Origin: Laspinema palackyanum D2a
GTDB lineage: Bacteria > Cyanobacteriota > Cyanobacteriia > Cyanobacteriales > Laspinemataceae
Assembly: GCA_025370845.1 (NCBI GenBank)
Contig: JAMXFF010000001.1
Span: forward strand, 276,162-340,161
Reading direction: 5' to 3'
Length of the DNA: 64,000 nt
Shown: in pieces, positions 39,682 through 48,521 of the stretch
Numbering within the stretch: position 1 is the first letter of the stretch
Layout of the letters: each line of letters starts with the position of its first letter
Notes under the pieces: model-generated
What the model was told of the DNA's origin: nothing
The model's database searches: none
What the model saw: the letters and a program-made list of their open reading frames with translations, nothing else
Position numbers and translations under genes: made by a program

Positions 39682-40878
39682 TTATGGCTGATCAGACTTA
39701 ATTTCCCGGGGGAAAATAATGATAAATTCCGACCCTTCACCGAGTTGAGAAATAACTTGAATTTCTCCTTGGAGAAGTTCAACAATCTGGGAGACAATAG
39801 TCAATCCTAAGCCGGTACTGCCCTCAGATTGTTGAGAAACCCGGTGGGCCACGCGGGAAAAGGGCTGAAAAATTCGCTCTATATTTTCTGGAGCAATTCC
39901 GATTCCAGTATCCCTAATACCCAGCAACCATTTGTCATCAGGAAGGCTTTCACAGATAATCGTAATCGAACCCGTTTCAGTGTAGCGGACTGCATTACTC
40001 AGCAGATTGATTAAAATCTGCTGGAAGCGAGACAGATCGGTAATCACCTGCTCAGGAGCGAGATCGTTGCTCATGATAATTGATAATTCTTTAGCTTCAG
40101 CCAGGGGTTCAATGGTTTCTAGGGTAGCCGCAATTACAGAATTGAGGTCGATTTTCATCAATTTTAATGGAGTCTTTCCCGCATCAACCTGAGATATTTC
40201 TAGGGAATTATTAACCAGTTGTAGCAATTGTCGCGAAGCGCGCAGGACTCGCTCAATTCTCTCAATCGTGATGGAATCTTCTTCGTTTCTCGATTGCTGC
40301 TGACGCAGGATCATTTGGGAATAAGCCATGATTGAATTTAAAGGGGTTTTGAGTTCATGGGCCAGTTGCGAAAAACTGTCTTGGCTCAGACTCAGCAACC
40401 GGGTTAATTCTTCATTATTATTGGTAATTTGCTGCTGAAGATTTTCTAGCTTTCGGGTCCGCTCTTCTACAAATTGATGAAAGCAATAAGCACTGGCTTG
40501 GTCTATGACCGCATCGATAATCCGAAAGGCTCGATAAGACTCAATCTGGGGTAATTCCAGCAGGTCATCTTTTAAAATAGAAAAAACTACCTGGCGCAGA
40601 AGTCGATATTCCCGCGCAATTTCGGCAGCATCATAGCCATGCTCAAACCGATTGATTCCATGTTCTAAACTAGCTTGGGCCACTATTTCAAAATCATCTT
40701 CCTCGGATTCATTTAAAGCCGTTGTCATCGCTTCCAAAACTTCCGGGATTAAATTGGTCAGAGCGGGTTCAGACAAGTTTTTGGAATTTTCAATTTTAGT
40801 ATCTAAACGGACTTTGATTTTCCAGTGTTTAAGGATTTCGTCTATTTTACTGGCAAAAGATTGGCTGATCGTTTCCAT
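39682..40878 (-). CDS. soluble sensor histidine kinase with RsbRD-like N-terminus
   Basis: A 398-residue cytoplasmic kinase. The helical N-terminus (about residues 1-140) resembles the RsbRD N-terminal domain of RsbR-type stress sensors and contains no haem or PAS site that I can see. A short coiled coil leads to a HisKA domain with phospho-acceptor His174 in AHELKTPL, then a HATPase domain with N box NLLSNAVRY, DTGIGIAPEN and GSTGLGLTI. All kinase motifs are intact. There is no receiver and no response-regulator gene next to it, so its partner is unknown. ATG start without a clear ribosome-binding site. Confidence 0.87.
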   Translation of the reverse strand: METISQSFASKIDEILKHWKIKVRLDTKIENSKNLSEPALTNLIPEVLEAMTTALNESEEDDFEIVAQASLEHGINRFEHGYDAAEIAREYRLLRQVVFSILKDDLLELPQIESYRAFRIIDAVIDQASAYCFHQFVEERTRKLENLQQQITNNNEELTRLLSLSQDSFSQLAHELKTPLNSIMAYSQMILRQQQSRNEEDSITIERIERVLRASRQLLQLVNNSLEISQVDAGKTPLKLMKIDLNSVIAATLETIEPLAEAKELSIIMSNDLAPEQVITDLSRFQQILINLLSNAVRYTETGSITIICESLPDDKWLLGIRDTGIGIAPENIERIFQPFSRVAHRVSQQSEGSTGLGLTIVSQIVELLQGEIQVISQLGEGSEFIIIFPREIKSDQP

Positions 40879-41662
40879 AAAAGCTTAGTTAATGGGTATC
40901 ATCATAGAGAGGGCAGTTTAGGGATGATAAACGGGAGGATTGGAGTCAGAATAGTTGAGGTAAGCCAGAAAAGTTGAGCAAGGGGGTTGGGGGGGGCGAT
41001 CGCCAGGATGGCGATTGCTGGAATAATCATTGTACTTTTTAGCGTGTTATTGAAGCGCCATAGACCGAATATCGCTGATTATTTTACAGGATATTGACCA
41101 CTATGGCATAGTTTTCAGCCCGATCGCGCCAAACGGCTTCCCTAGTAGGGTGGCTCAACCGGCAACTCAAGCCCCACCCCTGAAAAATCGGCAGTCTAGG
41201 AATCAGTCTCAAAGTCCTCATGATCAATATCCCGGAATCATCAACCGCTACTGAGGGTCCTAACCACTCCCCGGACACCAGGCATCACCCCAGGGTTTGT
41301 CAAAATTGCTCCCGTTGCATTTTGAAGGAATAAACCCCTCCCTCTTACCCCACCATTCACCGGAGTTTGAGGGGGATGGACTTGAGCAAACCGTCAGATT
41401 TTAGTAAATTTTCTGGTTCACCCGTAGATGAGTTATTCCCCCCTATGCCAGGTAAGTTACTTACTCTTTTTAAAAAGGTTTGACTGAACTATCTGCTAGA
41501 AATAATCCCTTAATTTGATTGACTCTAAACCCAATAAAAGGCCGATTCCACCGGGATTTGAGCCAGAGAATTTTGAGGCGATCGCGTTCTTTTTATCATC
41601 CTTTCAGTTTATCCAAAAATCTGCTAAACTAGACCTAAACAACCATGAACGGGGAGACCAAT
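40879..41662. other. gene-free region between histidine kinase and Uma2 gene
   Basis: About 780 bases with no protein-like frame. A G-rich tract (40981-40996) and scattered HIP1-like words are the only features seen. Confidence 0.4.
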
Positions 41663-42367
41663 ATGGTACAGAGTCAAATCTCGGAGATTCCTATCTTTCC
41701 CCCAGGCGATTTATGGAGTGAGGAGCCGCCAGTGGAAAGTTATCGACACCTGAAACAATTGCTGCTGCTGCTGGCTTGTTTAGAGCGGTTTTGGAAAAAT
41801 CGTCAGGATTTTTTTGTAGCGGCAAACATGAGCGTCTATTACAGTACCCGCCAGCGCAAATCGGAAGAGATGCGCGGACCGGATTTTTTCGTGGTTTTGA
41901 ATACGGAACGCCGAGAGCGAAAAAGTTGGGTGATTTGGGAAGAAGAAGGAAAATATCCGAACTTTATTATCGAGGTCCTCTCTGATAGCACAGCCAACAC
42001 GGATCGGGGCTTAAAAAAACAGCTTTACCAAGATGTTTGGCGCACTCCCGATTATTTTTGGTTTGACCCCTATAGTTTAGAGTTCCAGGGATTTCACCTG
42101 ATGAATGGGGAATATCAAGCTATTCAACCCAATGACCAAGGATGGCTTTGGAGCGAGCAATTGCAGCTTTATTTAGGTATTGTAGAGGAGAAACTGCGGT
42201 TTTTTACCTCGGAAGGGGAACTGGTTCTGACGCCAGAGGAAGAAGCGGATACCGAACGGGCTCGTGCTCAGGAGGCGATCGCCCAAGTTGATGCGGAACG
42301 TCAGCGTAGCGCTCTCTTGCGCCAAAAGCTGCAAGAACTGGGCATCAATCCCGATGAAATTGCTTAA
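41663..42367 (+). CDS. Uma2-family (DUF820) putative PD-(D/E)XK endonuclease
   Basis: A 234-residue member of a family that is highly multiplied in filamentous cyanobacteria; its biological role is not established. The nuclease-like core reads GPDFFVVLN, then FIIEVLSDSTANTDRG with the Glu of the motif, followed by KQLYQ and YFWFDP. The C-terminus is a Glu/Arg/Ala-rich coiled coil typical of the family. I chose the ATG at 41663 because GGGGAG precedes it at ideal distance; an ATG six codons earlier (41645) has none. Confidence 0.87.
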   Translation: MVQSQISEIPIFPPGDLWSEEPPVESYRHLKQLLLLLACLERFWKNRQDFFVAANMSVYYSTRQRKSEEMRGPDFFVVLNTERRERKSWVIWEEEGKYPNFIIEVLSDSTANTDRGLKKQLYQDVWRTPDYFWFDPYSLEFQGFHLMNGEYQAIQPNDQGWLWSEQLQLYLGIVEEKLRFFTSEGELVLTPEEEADTERARAQEAIAQVDAERQRSALLRQKLQELGINPDEIA

Positions 42368-42689
42368 TATTTGTCTAGGTTAAAGGTTCCGAAATTCTCT
42401 GTATTTCGTAATCTTTAACCCACTTTAATCAGCTACTATGAATTGTTGATTCTGATAAAAAATTATAAATTAATAATTATTCTAATAAAACAATGGAAAC
42501 TAATCAATATAATTTTTTAGCTTTCTCCCAATTATTAAAATATTTTTGAATTAAAACTTACGCATTGGGGGAAATTTTCTTCTAAAATGTAGAGGCGATT
42601 CGCGAATTGCCTCTCGGTTTTAAAACGGTTACTCTTAAAAGTTATGTAATTCATGAATCGGTAACGGTGTCTCTGTTTTAACAAGTAAA
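42368..42689. other. AT-rich intergenic region
   Basis: About 320 bases, strongly AT-rich between 42440 and 42560, with no frame. It probably holds the promoter of the DUF218 gene. Confidence 0.45.
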
Positions 42690-43367
42690 ATGGAATCTGT
42701 AAAGGTGATTATGGATTTTATGAACTGGCCTGTTTTCCTGTTAGTTTTGGGAATGACGACCATCGTCATTCCCTTGGGATTGAATGTCTACGTTTATGCC
42801 GTGACTTATGCCGATCGCTATCGAGAAATAGAACAAGTTCCTCCGCAACCGATCGCCATTGTTTTTGGGGCGGGAGTTTGGGATGATGGGAGTCCCACCC
42901 CGATGTTAGCCGATCGCGTTCAAGCGGCGATCGACTTGTATAAACTGGGTCGCGTTCACAAAATTTTGATGACGGGAGACAACTTCCGTCCTGATTATAA
43001 TGAAGTTCAAGCGATGTCATCTTATGCAGAACAACAGGGAGTTCCCCTCAGCGATATTCTCCTCGATCGCGCCGGATTGAGCACCTATGATAGTTGTTAC
43101 CGGGCTCAATCCCTCTTTGGCATTCACCAGGCTGTTTTAATTACCCAACGTTATCATCTCCCTCGCGCCGTTTACACGGGTCGCAAAATGGGAATTCAGG
43201 CCGTCGGTTTGGGAACCCCTGATTGGGGAATTTTCCGCAACGATTCCATGACTTACTATACCTTCCGGGAATTTATAGCCGTCATTAAAGCATTATGGCA
43301 GGTCCAGGTTACTCGACCTCAACCCACCGTGATCGGTCCTTTTGATGGAGGGAAATCACAGGAATAA
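42690..43367 (+). CDS. DUF218 (SanA/YdcF-like) membrane protein
   Basis: A 225-residue protein with one N-terminal transmembrane helix (about residues 13-38) and a DUF218 domain (about 50-200) showing IAIVFGAGVWDDG, the MLADRV segment, MTGDN and ITQRYHLPRA. SanA-type proteins are linked to envelope permeability, but the biochemical activity is unknown. The ATG at 42690 has no ribosome-binding site; one at 42711 follows AAAGGTGA and is at least as likely. Confidence 0.85.
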   Translation: MESVKVIMDFMNWPVFLLVLGMTTIVIPLGLNVYVYAVTYADRYREIEQVPPQPIAIVFGAGVWDDGSPTPMLADRVQAAIDLYKLGRVHKILMTGDNFRPDYNEVQAMSSYAEQQGVPLSDILLDRAGLSTYDSCYRAQSLFGIHQAVLITQRYHLPRAVYTGRKMGIQAVGLGTPDWGIFRNDSMTYYTFREFIAVIKALWQVQVTRPQPTVIGPFDGGKSQE

Positions 43368-43370
43368 TAC

Positions 43371-43590
43371 TAAATCCGGGTATGAAAAGTCATTTTTATA
43401 CGAAATCCGGTTATCAAAAGTCGTGTTAAGTTCCTGGGCGGTCCCCTCCCCTTTGGAAGGGGAGGGTTAGGGTGGGGTCCCCTCCGTGGCGCTCCTTTTA
43501 ACAGATCTATAACTACCGGATTCCGTATTATAGAGTAGCCCGCGCTTCTCGGGCTACGTCCATATAGCCCCACCCTTTAGGGTGCGGGTT
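43371..43590. mobile_element. palindromic repeat element, copy 2 (partial)
   Basis: Positions 43439-43480 match the left 53-bp arm of the element at 24908-24960. Positions 43536-43581 match the 45-bp flanking direct repeat in inverted orientation. The second arm and the central palindromes are missing. Around 43371-43422 are two direct copies of AAATCCGG-T-AAAAGTC words, and 43516-43531 is an inverted relative. It follows the DUF218 gene. Confidence 0.65.
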
Positions 43591-43596
43591 TTAACC

Positions 43597-43634
43597 AAAA
43601 AAAACGCGATTAACCTATTGCGTTAATCGCGTCT
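43597..43634 (-). terminator. Rho-independent terminator
   Basis: On the minus strand ACGCGATTAA and TTAATCGCGT form a perfect 10-bp stem with a 9-base loop, followed by eight T (complement of 43597-43604). It lies about 115 bases after the stop of the small gene at 43751-43936 and supports transcription of that gene. Confidence 0.8.
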
Positions 43635-43750
43635 TTACCCAATTTAATTTCTGGATGAATTAAGTCTTTTAATAATACCAAACTGGAATTCCGAGGTCTC
43701 TTAAATACTCCAGCATCGACACCCTGAATTTTTCTGGAGTAAATAAAAAA

Positions 43751-43936
43751 TTACGGATTTTTCTCATCCAGTAGCCCTACCTGAGACCACAGCAGATTGA
43801 CCATCAGCGCTTTAGCAATGGCATTCAATTCTTCCCCTGATTCGGACTCATCTCGATCTAAGTTTGATTCTGGATCCCTGGGGGAGGAGGATTCATCGTT
43901 GGGGTTGTCAACTTTGGGTAAATCTTCTGGGTTCAT
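43751..43936 (-). CDS. small acidic hypothetical protein (61 aa)
   Basis: An acidic, Ser/Asp/Glu-rich N-terminal half is followed by a hydrophobic-amphipathic helix (ELNAIAKALMVNLLWSQVGL) and a charged end. I chose the ATG at 43936 (MNPEDLPK) with AAAGG upstream. No family recognised. The strong terminator downstream on the same strand is the main support that it is transcribed. Confidence 0.45.
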   Translation of the reverse strand: MNPEDLPKVDNPNDESSSPRDPESNLDRDESESGEELNAIAKALMVNLLWSQVGLLDEKNP

Positions 43937-44137
43937 GCTGCCTTTACCTGAGAGGAACAAGTGGGATATCTATTCTTACTATAAATCCATTTGTTTATCT
44001 TCTGTCAACTCCCGGGAAAATCGGCTCTCTCCTGGCCGAAAACGACGCTAAATCGTTAATTGGGTCTAAATTCACAGAACAGAGGTCAGCGGGTCCTTGA
44101 TGTTCGCCTCCTTCCCTGTTTGAGAGCGGCTTAGGCG

Positions 44138-46573
44138 TCACTCATTTTGTTCACTTTGTTCAAGTTGGTCATTCAGTCCAAGTTCTTGGAGGGCTACTTT
44201 TGTCTCATCCTGCTTTTGCTCAGAAACTTCCCCCTCGATCGCCACTTCTATTTTTACCGTAAGTTTAACCGCTTTGTCACTGGCAAATTTACTCAGAACT
44301 CGGGTATAGAAATTCATCCATTTTTGAGGAGCAATTTCACCCGTCCACTTCAACCCTTGGGGTTGAGGGGGGATTTCTATTTCATCAGCGACTTGATAGG
44401 ACATCACCTTCTCTTTCGCACTCACCGTCGGAGACACTTTGACCGAAAATTCCCCGATCGCCTGGATTGTTCCTACGGTTGCCGTCACCGTGAAGTTCCC
44501 CTCATCTCCCCCTGCGGTGAGAACCCCATCCGGTGCGATCGCCCCCCCTGTCGCCGTCCACTGGATGTCATCGATCGCAATGTCTTGGTTATACTGATCC
44601 CGTCCCCGGACTGTAAACGTTTGCTTCTTACCCGCTTCCAGTTGCACTCGGGGAGGTGAAATGACCAATGTGTTCAATTTCGGGGGGTCTGTAATCCGTT
44701 GCAGGTAGGCTTCCGCCTCTTCTGCTTTCAGGATAAACATATCTTCAGAAATCTCAACTTGACTGGCAGCTAAATCCGTTTTGAACTCAAACGGTTGATA
44801 ATGATCCCCCGAAGTTTTGCCCAGATAAGCCAGATTACCGTCTTTTACCCCCCGGGCGATCGCCTCCTTAACCGCATCTGCCTTCAGCAATCGGGGGAAG
44901 AGGGGAGAAGCAAAAAACGCATCTCGAACCGATTGGGTACTCCACTCCAAGAAGGCACCGGACCAATTACGCACCAGGAATCGCGAACTCACCGTCTCTG
45001 AAACCTCCCCATCCAGGCGCAAACGGTTGAGAATCAACTCCACCGGAGATTGGGCGGCACTCGAAGTCACCAAGCCCAAATTCACCACCCGCACCCTATT
45101 ATCTTTACCCAACAGGGCCAGATATTTATACGCGCGCCATACGGATTCCCCCAAATCGCGCTGGGCTTTTTTGAGGTTTTCCGAGAGGTGCTTTTTCTGC
45201 GCGTCGTCTAACTCCTGTTCCTGATCCCGGATATCTTCCCAAGCTAACACCTTGCGGGCTTCCTCTCTCAACTGGACCTCCGAGTCGGCGATCGCAAATA
45301 GTAACGCACTCTTGAAGGTCCTCGATGAAGCGCCGGATTCTCGAATCATCCCCTCGATTAACGTGAGGGTATTTTCCTCAGAATACGGGTGTCCCGGTGC
45401 CATCACCGCTAAAGTTAGCACCGCTTGGTTGGGGATATGGTTCGGTTGTTCGGGAAAATGAATCACCTGAATCCCTTGGCTGGGGGTAAACACGGTCTGA
45501 ATTTCCTGGTGCACTCGCTCATCAATGCGGCTGCCCTGGACATTCGCCCGACGGTCTGCTAAAATTTTGTTGAGGTTAGGATACAACGTGAACCGATATT
45601 TCGTTTGGGCAACGGTCAGGTAATAGCACTCGCTGCTTAACGATTCCAAAACCGTTTCTATATTACCGATATCCACATTGGGTTCTCCCACAGCCAGTCG
45701 AATTTCTGGAACGGTTGCCTCGGTGCGAGTACAGCCGCCATTGGACTCGAAAAAAATCGCCGTGGTGACCTTGCGATGCAGCCGATATTTTTTAATCTCT
45801 TCACTGGCTTCTGCATCCAGACGCATAGCATGGGCGTCTTTTTTGCCGCAAATATCCGTTGTCACCGCCCCTTCTAGGCGATTTTCCCCCAGTTGCTCAA
45901 ATACCGCTGGGCGAAATAAGGGATTGTCCAGGGGTGCAGTTCCCAAGCCAATCAGGGCGTCCCGATGGTTGCCTTGATACCCTTCCTGATAGGCGATCGA
46001 TACCCACAAGGCTAATAGGCGTAATACGCCCCGGGTGCGCTGAAATCGCGGTAAAGCCTGCCATTTGCGCTCGAATACCGAGAGGAGGGCGGGATGGAAG
46101 GGATAAGTGGCTTTAAAGGCTTCCCGAGCACTATCAATGGGAAACCAACTGGGTAACTGCTGGCGGTATTCTGCCACCCAATCGGCGTAATGATTGCAGG
46201 TTGTATCGGCATCTTTGGGTAACATGATTTTACCGTCAGGGGTGACAGCGTTGGTCGTCCATTCAAATAAGCGGCGACGGATAATTTCTGATGTCTCGGA
46301 TTCCGCCGACATATGGGCCAATCCCCAGCGCAATGCTTCCACCCCGAGGCGAAATTTCAGCGGGTCCCCATCAAAAGGTTCCTGATCCAGACTCACATTG
46401 AGTTCAGCTAATTGTTCCAGGGTGAGGATCGGTTCATAAACTTGATGAGTCTGGAGCCCTTTCCCGATGAGTTTAAGGGAATTTCCCAAGGGGACGGTGA
46501 CAATCACCTGCACGGGTTCAGGAAACAGAGAACCTGTGACAATTGCATTAGGCTTAAGCTGTTGGGGTTGCAT
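44138..46573 (-). CDS. chimeric remnant: helicase N-terminus fused to DUF499 C-terminal part
   Basis: An intact 811-codon frame with two unrelated halves. Residues 1-86 (from LKPNAIVTGSLFPEPV to PFDGDPLKFRLGVEALR) match the N-terminal domain of the SNF2-type helicase found in DUF1156/DUF499 anti-phage islands. From residue about 88 (SAESETSEIIRRRLFEW) it matches the C-terminal two thirds of DUF499 ATPases, including PSWFPIDSAREAF and a terminal Ig-like (Big_2) domain (about 660-735). The Walker-type ATPase part of DUF499, the rest of the helicase and the DUF1156 methyltransferase usually between them are absent. The junction is near 46313. This is most simply one large in-frame deletion. Function is unlikely to be that of either parent. 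The matches are from memory of the families. Confidence 0.7.
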   Translation of the reverse strand: MQPQQLKPNAIVTGSLFPEPVQVIVTVPLGNSLKLIGKGLQTHQVYEPILTLEQLAELNVSLDQEPFDGDPLKFRLGVEALRWGLAHMSAESETSEIIRRRLFEWTTNAVTPDGKIMLPKDADTTCNHYADWVAEYRQQLPSWFPIDSAREAFKATYPFHPALLSVFERKWQALPRFQRTRGVLRLLALWVSIAYQEGYQGNHRDALIGLGTAPLDNPLFRPAVFEQLGENRLEGAVTTDICGKKDAHAMRLDAEASEEIKKYRLHRKVTTAIFFESNGGCTRTEATVPEIRLAVGEPNVDIGNIETVLESLSSECYYLTVAQTKYRFTLYPNLNKILADRRANVQGSRIDERVHQEIQTVFTPSQGIQVIHFPEQPNHIPNQAVLTLAVMAPGHPYSEENTLTLIEGMIRESGASSRTFKSALLFAIADSEVQLREEARKVLAWEDIRDQEQELDDAQKKHLSENLKKAQRDLGESVWRAYKYLALLGKDNRVRVVNLGLVTSSAAQSPVELILNRLRLDGEVSETVSSRFLVRNWSGAFLEWSTQSVRDAFFASPLFPRLLKADAVKEAIARGVKDGNLAYLGKTSGDHYQPFEFKTDLAASQVEISEDMFILKAEEAEAYLQRITDPPKLNTLVISPPRVQLEAGKKQTFTVRGRDQYNQDIAIDDIQWTATGGAIAPDGVLTAGGDEGNFTVTATVGTIQAIGEFSVKVSPTVSAKEKVMSYQVADEIEIPPQPQGLKWTGEIAPQKWMNFYTRVLSKFASDKAVKLTVKIEVAIEGEVSEQKQDETKVALQELGLNDQLEQSEQNE

Positions 46574-46740
46574 TACTCTATTTCCCTAAGTCTTGGGCTG
46601 GACATATTGGGCGATCGGTTGCATCCCCCAGGGCCGATCAAGCATGGCGTAGCTGTGAGCATGGATTTGACCCACTTAACCTCACTCAATTATACCATAG
46701 CTGATGGCTGACCAGAATAGGTTTTTGATATTCGTGGTGA

Positions 46741-47076
46741 TTTGCCTCACATTTAACGGCACCTCCCTCCGGTCCCCTCCCCTGATTCTTGGGGAGGGTT
46801 AGGGTGGGGTCCACGCGCAATGCGCGTCACTCTTTCCAGCTTAAGCGCCTGTATGGAAGCGGGTCCAACCTCTTTCTTCGTGAGGTGGCGATCGCTCGTC
46901 AAGAGGACTCTCCACCCACTCATTCCTCTTGGGGAGCGATCGCATCGCCCCTCAAGAGGACCCCACCCTAACCCTCCCCTTGCCAAGGGGAGGGGACCAT
47001 CAGGTGCCGTTAAATAGGAAGGCAAATCTTCCCTGAACGTAAAAAAAACTACTCTTGTAAGCCCTTAAAAGGGGGA
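46741..47076. mobile_element. palindromic repeat element, copy 3
   Basis: Arms at 46741-46812 and 46958-47026 are imperfect inverted repeats of the same type as in copy 1. The core between them is inverted relative to copy 1: words such as CTCCACCCACTCATTCCTCT appear here on the plus strand and in copy 1 on the minus. The right flank (47031-47066) is the reverse complement of the left flank of copy 1 (24859-24893). No coding capacity. Confidence 0.7.
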
Positions 47077-47169
47077 AACCAGAGGAATAAATGTTGAATT
47101 CCTGGGGGGCTTTTTAGAATTTTGCCAGCAGTGTAATATAGACCTGTCTTCTGAGTCCGATATGAAAAT

Positions 47170-47213
47170 TATCCCCGGGAGATGGCGATCGCGATCGCCA
47201 TCTCCCGGGGATA
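47170..47213. repeat. 44-bp perfect palindrome with HIP1 centre
   Basis: The 22 bases 47170-47191 are the exact complement of 47192-47213. The centre is two overlapping HIP1 sites (GCGATCGCGATCGC). It begins 41 bases past the stop of the gene at 47254-47721 and is followed on that strand by ATTTTC, so it may serve as a terminator in RNA. Confidence 0.8.
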
Positions 47214-47253
47214 GACAAGACTCGGGCAAATTTAGCGGAAATATTACCCACCC

Positions 47254-47721
47254 TTATCTAAACAGAGTTAATTCCACCTGCCAGTTTTTCTGCTCAAACT
47301 GCTTGTGAGAATAGGAAAATTCTTCCCCACCTTCTAGCTTAATAATATAGTCATGAAGTTCGGGGATATTTTCTACAACCAGGGGAAATTTACAGGTCAT
47401 TTTAGAAAACCCAGCTTGTAAAGGTTGCGGCGTTCCCTCCCCTAAAGTCCCCGTGGCGATCGGCTGGCGATCGCTATTTTGAAGCAGAACTTCCGTCCCA
47501 GGATGGAGATATCTTTCTTGACTCTGAATACAAGGGTTTCCAGGTTCCGTAAACAGTATTTCTACATAACCCGTTAATTTCCCAGGTTGGGACTGGATTG
47601 AGTCTCCTGGGTTCATCACATTTTTGGGACCCGGTGTAGAAAGAGGTATGAACCCAACTAAAAGTCCCCCTACCGCAAAAACTCCCACCGTTCGTAAAAT
47701 AGACAAGTTAACCGTTTTCAT
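47254..47721 (-). CDS. exported hypothetical protein (155 aa)
   Basis: N-terminal signal-anchor or signal peptide (about residues 8-28, LRTVGVFAVGGLLVGFIPLS), then a soluble domain of about 110 residues with two cysteines (PCIQ and TCKF) that could pair outside the membrane. A stretch reading GTEVLLQNSDRQPIATGTLG looks like a beta-sandwich segment, but no family was recognised. ATG start without a clear ribosome-binding site. Confidence 0.6.
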   Translation of the reverse strand: MKTVNLSILRTVGVFAVGGLLVGFIPLSTPGPKNVMNPGDSIQSQPGKLTGYVEILFTEPGNPCIQSQERYLHPGTEVLLQNSDRQPIATGTLGEGTPQPLQAGFSKMTCKFPLVVENIPELHDYIIKLEGGEEFSYSHKQFEQKNWQVELTLFR

Positions 47722-48521
47722 AAAGTTGGCGTTGATAGCTTTTTGTTTTGGTGTTAATAAACCGATCCCTTTTTGGGGAATTTTTTCCTAAATCTACTCC
47801 AGCCTCTGAAGGCATTACAGAGCTGTGGGCTTGGTCATCAATTCACTCAGCCCTCTATTTTTCATCTTCCGGGATTGCCGTATTTTTTTCATCTTTCTCA
47901 GGGGGGATTTTATAAAAAAAAGCGGCCATTTCTTGAGAGTCTAGCGGCTCTAAATCCTTCGCAACTTAAAGAGACCTCTGGAATAAATCTTTTAACCCCC
48001 TCTTCTGAAGGGGGGTTAGGGGGAGCAAATCTTACTTTGTAAGAGGTCTAGTGGTTATAAATGTTTGGCTTTTAAAATTAGCAACAATATTTTTTCATAA
48101 ATACCCTAAGCTAAACGCCATTGATTGAGATTAAATTCAGGTTAAATTAACCTAAAATTTTATCCTAAAAATAGTTTTTTTTTGGGTATAGAGATTCGGT
48201 TTTTAGCGGGTTTTTTCGATTTAGACGAACTCCGGGAGTTAGTCTAGGGCAAAAAAGCCGACATCAAAGCGATCGTGATCGCTACTCACCCGTGATAGGG
48301 ATTATTCATTCCGGTGATAGGAGTCCGTTCCATTTTCAAAAAAACTGAAGAAGATCTAAAGAGTAGAACCTCAAGTCCGAATCCGACCGACCCCTTGGGA
48401 AACCTAAACCCCTTGCGGAGCAGTCAATAGATTGAGAGCCATCCGGGTTGGCCCGATAAGAGGCTGTAATGTCCATGCAAGTGCTGACTTAGCACCCGCT
48501 CGTAACAACAGAGGAAACCAG
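47722..48521. other. 800-bp leader and intergenic region before the Mo-nitrogenase C-domain gene
   Basis: No protein-like frame. It contains the inverted repeat at 47972-48049, direct copies of GGTGATAGG near 48290-48320 and a small GTGCT/AGCAC hairpin (48481-48495) about 27 bases before the next start codon. The last could be part of an mRNA leader; no known riboswitch class was recognised. Confidence 0.45.
47972..48049. repeat. nested inverted repeat, AGACCTCT ends
   Basis: AGACCTCT (47972-47979) and AGAGGTCT (48042-48049) are outer ends; TAACCCCC (47993-48000) and GGGGGTTA (48011-48018) form an inner hairpin. The inner pair belongs to a TAACCCCCC/GGGGGGTTA repeat type common in cyanobacteria (from memory). 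Non-coding. Confidence 0.6.
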
